Shown here: one piece after another, positions 50,248-57,156 of the stretch | Layout: every line of letters begins with the position of its first letter | How positions within the stretch are numbered: position 1 is the stretch's first letter | NCBI GenBank assembly: GCA_030849805.1 | Contig: JASANZ010002156.1 | Span: 1 to 57,156 of the forward strand | Length of the DNA: 57,156 nt | Direction: 5' to 3' | From: Sergeia podlipaevii | Taxonomy: Eukaryota; Euglenozoa; Kinetoplastea; Trypanosomatida; Trypanosomatidae | Program-made: the position numbers and the translations under genes | The notes under the pieces: model-generated | What the model was told of the DNA's origin: nothing | Databases searched by the model: none | Seen by the model: the letters and a program-made list of their open reading frames with translations, nothing else

Positions 50248-52690
50248 GAGGCAGTGCTGCTTGGAAAAAAAAAAATGAAGATGAAGAAGAGAGGGAGAGA
50301 GGTAGAGGGAGAAATATATATATGGAACAATGCAATTATGCTAACTGGCAAAGCGACTCAGGAGAGGGGAGGAGAGGGAGGGCGAGCTGCGCGAGTAGTA
50401 GTAGTAGTAGTAGTAGTGAAAGGGGTTGAGGGAAATGATGTTTAGATGCTATAGGTTTTTTTTTAATCTGGCAAAGAGAAAGAGGAAAGTAAAAAAAAGA
50501 AGGCGAGAGGGGAAGATTGTGCCCTTGTGTATTCATGTTGCCACTGTCTTTGTCTCTATTTTTCTTTCTTCTTTTTTCTTTGACGCTACTTCTGTGGCTT
50601 TTTTTTTTCCCCCTCACCCTCTTCTCTTCCTGGTCCTCTTCTTGCAATTGATGTATGCAAAGCGTGTATGCCCCAAGTAGGCGTGACTGAATGCAGCTCC
50701 GATACTGGCACTGGCACTCCTTTTTCTTATTTTTCTTCTTTTTGGGGGAATACACACGTGCGTGCGTACGCGCACAAATCTATCTGTATGTACTGAAAGG
50801 GCAAAATAGAAGTTGAAAGGGTGTGGAAAGGAAGTTGCGGTGTGTGCGTGTGCGGCCGTCTCTTTGTTGTTTGGTGTGTTCTGCATGTTGTTCTTTTGAG
50901 AATGAATTTGATTTTTTTTCTCTTTATTTTATCTCTTCACTGTATCTTTTTTAAACTGTATTTTCTTTTTCTGTTTCTTATGGAAACGATTTATTCAAAT
51001 TTTTTTTCTATTTATCTTAATTTTATCTATTCGCTATATACGCGCATAAGTATCTCTTTTTTTTCCTCTTTATCTCTGTGAATTCGCTAATTGGCATAAG
51101 AGATCACCACGGTAAGCAGATGTTGTATACGGTACACACAAACACACACACAAACACACTTCTATGAGCATATATTTATATATATTATAAAGTCTATTCC
51201 TGCCGAATTGTTGGAAAAAAAAACTTGGGGAGGAAAAGAGATGTATGTATCTGTGTGAAGGGTGAGTTAAGCAAGCGAACACACACGATGTTTCCATAAA
51301 TGTGATAAACCAGATGAATTGGTAACAGTAAAAAAAATAGAAATCAATAAATAAATAAAAAAAACAAAGAAAGGGGACAAGGAAGAGAGAGCAAGGAAGA
51401 AAAGGGGGGCATGCAGGAAGAAACAGGGGAGAACTGCTAGTAAACGCGAAAAAAGCACTCCCACGCGCGTGTGTGTGTGTGTTATGGACATCAGCATTTT
51501 CATCCCTCTATTTTTTTCCCTCCTTTTCTGTTAGGATCCTGTCATCCCCCCTCCCTTGGTAAAGTAATTTATCGCAGAATCTCTTGCTTTACTCTGCCCT
51601 CTCTCTACCTCCTTGGCATATCCCCTCCTTTTTTTTTCTGTGCCGTTTCTTCTTCTATTTATCTCTGTTGCTTTGCTACTCTTCACTAGCTGTTGTTGTT
51701 GTTGTTGTTGTTGTTGTTTTCCTTTCTTTTTTTCTTCCACTTCCTCGTAATGCACACACAAACAACGAAGAACGCAAACAAAAAAGAGAAAACAATACTT
51801 AATTGACGCTGAACTGAACTATTACTTTTATACTTGTGTGACGAATACAAGGGTGGGTAGGATGTGTGTGTGTGTGTGTGGAAGATGAGCTGGCGCGTAC
51901 GCAGAATTGAAAAAGAGAAGGAAGCAGAAGAAGGATAAAGAAGAGGAAACATCGGAAATAGGCGTCAAAACAGTTGCGCGTAACACCTTCCTCTAAGTTA
52001 GGAATATTTAAAGTTGTATATTGCAAACAAACAAATACTGAAAACGAAATGAAAGTGGTGCCCTTCTCTCTTTTTTTTTTTCTTCTCCCCCCTCTGTTTT
52101 ACTTTTCATTCATGTCGGCACGGTTCATTGCTAGATCACCCTCCTTCTTCCCTCCCGTTTAGGTTCGCGTGAGCAAGTAGAAGACAAACAATATTTAAAA
52201 AAAAAAAAGAAGAAGCGCGTGCGGTTTTCTGTGCTCACTGGAGATGGTTATGAAGTAAGAGAAGAAGGCCAGACGGAGTTGGGGGGTATGTGCGCACGTA
52301 GCGCGAACGGAATAAACAATACAGTTGACACACACGAAAAAAAAAGTGTATTCGGCAAAAAGAAAGACGTCCATTGCTGGCAAAGACGTATTTTTTTTTT
52401 TTTTTTGCTTCTTCACGTACGCATACTCTTTTCCTTTGTGGGAGTGAAAAGATGGAATAGTTCAAAAACTCGTGCGTATGAACAGCGTATTGACTTTTTA
52501 CTATATGTGCAACGATTTCTTGTGTGGTTTATTGCGTCTACAACATTATCAATCTTATTCTTTTCTCTCTCCTCTTTGTTTAATGTACGTTTGCCATTAA
52601 TACCTATCCAACTGTGTATGTGTGTGTGCTAGCTTTTGTGTGTGTGTGTGTGTGTGTTTTAAAGAATACTTATAACAAACCACGCATATC
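50248..52690. other. Intergenic spacer
   Basis: No gene is supported in 2.4 kb. Contains an AGT repeat near 50395-50417, a GTT repeat at 51691-51719 and a GT repeat at about 52637-52657. A T/C tract (about 52549-52581) and AG at 52631-52632 form a candidate acceptor for the NAP gene. Confidence 0.65.
51691..51719. repeat. GTT trinucleotide microsatellite
   Basis: About nine TGT/GTT units, read directly from the sequence, in a spacer. Confidence 0.95.
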
Positions 52691-53569
52691 ATGACTGAAA
52701 AGGCGCAGGAGATCCAAAAGAGGTTGGACGACCTCCAACAGGAGCTTCACGCCGCTGTGGAGAAGTCTGACAAGACCTTCAACGAGCAGCGCAACCAGGT
52801 GTTTGCAGAGCGCCGTACGATGGTGGCAGAGCTGATCAAGTCCAAGGAGATCCCTGAAAACTTCTGGGCTCTCGCGCTCATCTCGCTCCTCCAGCTCAAG
52901 GATGAGGAGAGCGTCACGATGCCGCATTTTCTAGGCCCCTATGACCAGGAACTTCTCAACAAGTACCTTATCGATCTGCACGTTGAATATGGCGCCAAAG
53001 GCCACAAGGTCACCTTTGTCTTCAAGCCGAACCCCTTCTTTAAGGAAACGGAGCTCTGGGCAGAGTGCTTCAACGTTCATCCTCCAACCGAGGAGGACGG
53101 CGCGCCTGCCGATCAGATTCCCGAGGCGGATGACGACATGATTGAGGAGAGCTGGATGTTCTCTGGCGTGAGCTGGAACGAAGGCTACGGTCCCCAGCTG
53201 GACGAAGATGACGAAGAGCAAGAAGACGATGACGATAAGGCCGGCAGCAAGCGCGCTCGCAACGAAGAGAAGTCAAGTGTGTCCACTCACCAGGGTCCTA
53301 GTATGCTGGAGATGTTTAACTTCATGCTGCCCCACCCTAGCGAAGACGAGGAGATGGACGAGGAGGACGAGGAGGACATCGCGGAGGCGATTGAAGACTG
53401 GGAAGAAGAGATGGAGGACCGAAAGATGCTCATGCGCCTCATAGTCAACTATGTTCACACCAACCCTGTTGAGGCGATCACGGGGAAAGAAGAGATGGAC
53501 AAGGCGAAGAAGTGCGGCAAGGGCGGTGAGTGTGGTCATGACCATCACAAGAAGTCGAGAACCGAGTAA
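52691..53569 (+). CDS. Nucleosome assembly protein, NAP/SET family (292 aa)
   Basis: Histone chaperone expected to carry H2A-H2B or H3-H4 and help chromatin assembly. Residues 5-55 form the long dimerisation helix (coiled-coil pattern, KRLDDLQQELHAAVEKS). The NAP core follows: IPENFWALALISLLQL, LNKYLIDLHVEYG, VTFVFKPNPFFKETELW and the MLEMFNFM element equivalent to the SFFxFF motif. Acidic segments occur at about 173-185 and 215-245, as usual for histone binding. The C-terminal 25 residues are unusual: Cys, His and Lys-rich (KCGKGGECGHDHHKKS). No relation to the DUF1935 genes around it; it is a normal member of the same transcription unit. Stop is TAA. Confidence 0.93.
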   Translation: MTEKAQEIQKRLDDLQQELHAAVEKSDKTFNEQRNQVFAERRTMVAELIKSKEIPENFWALALISLLQLKDEESVTMPHFLGPYDQELLNKYLIDLHVEYGAKGHKVTFVFKPNPFFKETELWAECFNVHPPTEEDGAPADQIPEADDDMIEESWMFSGVSWNEGYGPQLDEDDEEQEDDDDKAGSKRARNEEKSSVSTHQGPSMLEMFNFMLPHPSEDEEMDEEDEEDIAEAIEDWEEEMEDRKMLMRLIVNYVHTNPVEAITGKEEMDKAKKCGKGGECGHDHHKKSRTE

Positions 53570-54447
53570 GAGAAAACACACATATATATAAAGAAACGAC
53601 TGATGCCTGAGGGAGGAGAGGACGTTGATGCGCACAGTATAGGTTGCTGGTGCTAGGAGGATGTGTAGGGATAGGAGAAAGGGAGCTAGGGAACTACCAG
53701 CAGTATCGTCATGAAAGTCTGGTTATTTGTAATAACGTTTACAATTTTTTTCCTCTTCTTTCGTGTTTCTACGTCTTGCATTGAATGCTGTTGTTGTTGA
53801 TGTGTGTGTTTTTTTTTCTGTATGTGTGAACTGCTTATCTATGGCAGATATTTGTCGCGACATGAGCATGCATGCACACATACAATGCATTAGAGCCTTT
53901 CAGCTAAGCATCATCTATTTAGTTGCTCCAAGGTGGGTGGTCAGGAGATAAGCAATGTTGTGCGAGCACGTCTGTGTCTTCTATCCATATAATAGTAATA
54001 CTACGATAATATTTTTTTAAAAAAAAATGGGTATGGAGTTGATTCTCTCTCTCTCTTTGTATCTAGCACATTGCTCCATCACCAAAAGAAAGAGAGGTAA
54101 AGCAATTGAAAATGCTCTTACGCGTAGCTATTACTTGTATTTTCATCATTTTTCTTTTTGTTCTTTCCATATTTTCTCTCTATCTATCTCGGTATTGTGA
54201 GAACACCAAAAGATATTTGAAGTAAAGCGGGACTTTTTATATAACAACCATACAATTATTTATTTATTTATTTATTTATTCAGTTCTCATTTAACGCAAC
54301 AGTCACATAAACGAAAGAATTGTATGTGTTGATAAGTTGCAATAGCGGCTTTGAATTACGATTATTATTATTATTGTAAAGAAACAGATGCAGAAAGGAT
54401 AAAGAACAAACCAACAAAAAAAAAGCAGTTACACATGTTTAAGAATC
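53570..54447. other. Intergenic spacer
   Basis: No gene is supported. It includes a T7/A9 run leading into ATGGGT at 54027, which mimics the 5' context of the acylated-protein genes but opens only a short frame without family motifs. A TTTA repeat at about 54257-54280 is followed by AG at 54282-54283, a possible acceptor for the broken gene downstream. Confidence 0.6.
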
Positions 54448-56273
54448 ATGGGCTGTGGCTCATTGATCGCACAACAGACCTCAGTCGCTTCTCATGAGAA
54501 GGAATATGGCTTGAAGGAACTTCAGCAAAAGCAACTTTCACGTCAATCTTTCATTTATTCTACAGTTTCCCCCGACGGTCGCTATCACTACAAACTGGCC
54601 AACGGCGACCGTGTGCATCGCTTTCATCGCCGGCTGCCAACATTTGCCAAGGCAGTTGACGTCAAGGCGTGCTTTGCAGACGGTATTCCCTACCGCGTGA
54701 AATGGAACTACGTATCAGCGACTGCGTCAATGGCCGATATACCGAAGGCCGCCGCTGAGGCTGCTGCTGACTGCACGGCGCGGGAGACTGAGTACCTCTA
54801 TGTGTTCCCCCGTTCCACAGACGTTGCCAAGCACCGAAGTCTCAATGAAGATGTCCCGGAGTCGCTCTTGGTCGAAGAGAATGTCGAAGGGCCCATGGCG
54901 TCAGCGATGACACCGTCGTCACACGCCCGCAGGGGTTCCTCGATCCTTACTCCACGTAAGCGTTGGAATAGCAACGCTCGCGCGACGCTGCCGTTTGCCA
55001 ACGTCGCCAGGGAGTGGTCCTTTTACAACGACTCGACCACACATACAGTAGAAGTACGGGTGTAGTGTTTGGAGAGACAGTCTCTCACAGCTCGAGGGAC
55101 TTGGCAACACACACGCGACTGCGCGCTTGAAAATGGAATGCGACGAAAAGGAAGGTGGAGGAAGATGGAGGAAGCCAATCATGTTTGGGACTTCGATCAC
55201 CTCTACCTACCTTCCCACCGCAGCAGGCGGCGACGGCGGGCAGGGGTCTTCGTGGATGCAGAGCCGTCGGTACCTAAAAAATGTGTGGGTGGCGACGATG
55301 GTGGTGGCCCCACTCGCCACAGAGGTGTTCGTGCGTGGTACGGTGTGCGGTGGATTCCGTGTTTTCTGCCACATCATAGACATCATCAAGACAACAAAGA
55401 CAGGCGGCGTACGCAAGAGTAGTGTTGTCGCCGCTTCTACTACTGCTGGCATTGGAGCTCTGAAAGTGAATGTCATTACCACTTCGCGCAAGTCCGATCG
55501 CGTCTCATCGGCGGTCTCGCTTGGACACTCCGCCCGTAATCCATCGCGCGGTTCCTCAACCGGCGAGGGGACCGCTGGCAATTCTTTCACCACAATAAGG
55601 AGTCCTAGTAGCTCCCACAGCGCCACAGGGAAACGCGACAAGAGCGGCAGCCCTTCGTCTTCTGCGTCCCCTCCTACGCACGGCAAGAAGAAGCGCAACG
55701 GAAGTGCTTGTCCACTGCTACTCCGCAGCGCTCGAAGCGGCACTGGCAGCCACGGTGACAAGCAAAGAGGAGCTCGTTTGGCGGTGGCGTTGGCTTTTTA
55801 CTTTACACTTCTGCCGACCTCTTTCCTGTGGCTTGCGGTGCAGTGGACAGTGGCTCGGCTGAGCATATATGCTGGTGGACGTCATCAGTGTTCCCACTGC
55901 CTCCGCCGATGGTGCTAGCAAGGAGAAAAAAAAAATGATGTAGCAGGAGAGGATATGCGGCAGCAAGTACTGAGGATGAGTTTAGCGAAAGTCTGTCTTC
56001 AGACGTGCCCCGACTCCCACTTGCACAGAGTACCGCATCCTCCTCTCAGTGTCCCTGCAAGCAGAGGAGGAGGAGATGCTACAGCGGCACCTCCGTCAGT
56101 TCACCCAAAAGGAAAAAAGAAAGAAAAAAGAAAACAATGTCCCAGTGGAAGTGTCCGGTGTGGCTATTCAACTTGCTAAATTCGTCAATGCTAATCACTA
56201 CATTGTCTCGCCTGTCACGTCAGTCAATCTAGGAGGGGGGGGGGTGGCGGACTTAATCAGCATGACCGTTTGA
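54448..56273 (+). pseudogene. MGCG DUF1935 gene broken by several frameshifts
   Basis: Starts like an intact dually acylated protein (MGCGSL), with CFADGIPYRV at residue 75 and WSFYNDSTTHTVEVRV at residue 190, then hits TAG at 55063-55065 in the middle of the DUF1935 domain. The next expected strand (VVFGETVSHSS) is in a second frame from 55062. The following signature (ATMVVAPLATEVFVRG) is in a third frame around 55290-55350, in a stretch open until 55918. Protein-like sequence then resumes in other frames: about 55777-55935 and 55951-56040 (frame 1, split by a TGA after a 9-A run), and about 55986-56273 (LQAEEEEMLQRHL to the end). At least three shifts are needed, so it is either a decaying pseudogene or a region of poor sequence quality. 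The intact ancestor would have been roughly 600 residues. Confidence 0.8.
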
Positions 56274-57112
56274 TGTGGATGTTTTGAGAAGTAATAGAAA
56301 AAGGGCGGGGGAAAAAGTAGCGCGCGTTTAACTCCTTCATTGGCTTTTCAATAGGCTATATTAGTTTTGCCTTATCGTCTTGGAGATCATTTTTTTTTCT
56401 CTTCAATGTTTTTATGTAGCTAACATATGGTACAAATGTTCTTTTTTTTTTTTGAAAAAAAAGTTGCTACGTGAGGTGGATAGCTCATTGTGGGGGTAAG
56501 TTCCATTTGGGAACCTTTAACATCACTACTATTGTTTTCTATGATTAGGGAGGAAAATGCGAGCGCTTCCCTTTCTTCGATTTGATGTCTTTTTTCCTTT
56601 TTGCCGAATGCTGAATCCTTTTATATGATTTAACCCGGTATATACGCGCGTACATATACAGTAGACTTATAGCTTCAATCACTTGGACAGTATACTTCAA
56701 TATTCTACGTGTGTCTACATTTCTGATTTTTTTTTATTGTTCTACTTCCTCTCTTTCTTGAACGCAATATCTCCACTACATATATATATCATTCTTTCCA
56801 GTCTTCTCGCTGATGTGATCATCCTGATTGGTTGCTTTTTTTTTTTCATTCTTTCTTTCTTACTCTGCAAAACTGCTCGAAGGAGTAGAAAAAAACAGAA
56901 AGGGGGGTGTTTGATGAACCAGCTCCCATTTCTTTCTCAATATGTTTATGCACAGCGCCGAAACTGACTGCGTCTGGGCTCCCGCTATGCCTCAAAGATG
57001 TCTCCTTGTTTATCTCTCTTCTTCCATTTCGCAATTTTCTTCTTTGGATAACAAAACTTATTTCTTCAAGAACGAAAAATTTCTCCACCAACACACACTC
57101 TATACTTCAAAC
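56274..57112. other. Intergenic spacer
   Basis: No gene is supported. AT-rich with T runs; a long T/C tract (57000-57055) followed by AG at 57069-57070 is a clear spliced-leader acceptor candidate for the gene cut by the right edge. Confidence 0.65.
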
Positions 57113-57156
57113 ATGGGTTGCGGCGCTTCTTCTGACAACGTGTCCTACGTTAACGG
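57113..57156 (+). CDS. N-terminus of a dually acylated SMP-1-like protein (cut by window edge)
   Basis: Only 14 full codons are in view: MGCGASSDNVSYVN. Gly2 and Cys3 predict myristoylation plus palmitoylation, and the MGCGASS opening resembles Leishmania SMP-1. A T/C tract and AG 42 bases upstream support a real start. The DUF1935 domain itself would lie outside the window. Confidence 0.7.
   Translation, partial: MGCGASSDNVSYVN

Noticed and set aside
54027..54200. Additional small acylated-protein gene at ATGGGT 54027
   Set aside because: The 5' context fits, but the frame is about 60 codons, starts MGMELILSLSL and contains no DUF1935 signature.
1..57156. Blastocrithidia-type nuclear code with all stops reassigned
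   Set aside because: Over a dozen long intact genes use TGG for Trp and show no internal TAA, TAG or TGA. Only isolated TGA cases exist.

Overview
The window looks like trypanosomatid (kinetoplastid) nuclear DNA. Every convincing gene is on the + strand, as in a directional polycistronic gene cluster. There are no introns. Most start codons follow a pyrimidine tract and an AG, the usual spliced-leader acceptor layout. The protein families (calpain-like proteins without catalytic cysteine, and small myristoylated DUF1935/SMP proteins) are kinetoplastid hallmarks. Coding DNA is mid-GC with biased codons. The spacers (0.6-3.4 kb) are AT-rich and full of poly-T, poly-A, TA, GT and trinucleotide repeats, which suggests a species other than the compact, GC-rich Leishmania. 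I cannot name the species.

Layout. 1-23.3 kb: five calpain-like genes. The first is cut by the window edge and forms a near-identical tandem pair with the second; the other three are increasingly diverged (687, 881 and 1092 aa). None has the catalytic Cys. The triad positions read S-H-N, S-H-N, S-H-N, A-Y-N and S-R-N. 24.6-27.9 kb: two small DUF1935 proteins with N-terminal acylation signals. 29.9-37.6 kb: the TORC1 subunit raptor, interrupted by a single in-frame TGA. 38.2-50.2 kb: five more DUF1935 proteins: one proline-rich and non-acylated, one giant and disordered, a diverged MGCG pair, and one with a lysine-rich tail. 52.7-53.6 kb: a nucleosome assembly protein (NAP/SET). 54.4-56.3 kb: a DUF1935 gene broken by several frameshifts. 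The right edge cuts the first codons of a further MGCG gene resembling SMP-1.

Thirteen loci in view carry the DUF1935 fold: five fused to a dead protease and eight free-standing (one of them broken). Their N-termini vary: Met-Gly-Cys (myristate plus palmitate), Met-Gly without Cys (myristate only), or no signal. The likely common theme is a family of membrane- and cytoskeleton-associated scaffold proteins of the cell cortex and flagellum, not active proteases. Raptor and NAP are unrelated neighbours in the same transcription unit. The points most worth a second look are the TGA that splits raptor, the wider scarcity of TGA as terminator, the mosaic gene conversion in the calpain pair, repeated insertions at one loop of the DUF1935 fold, and the decaying gene near the right edge.
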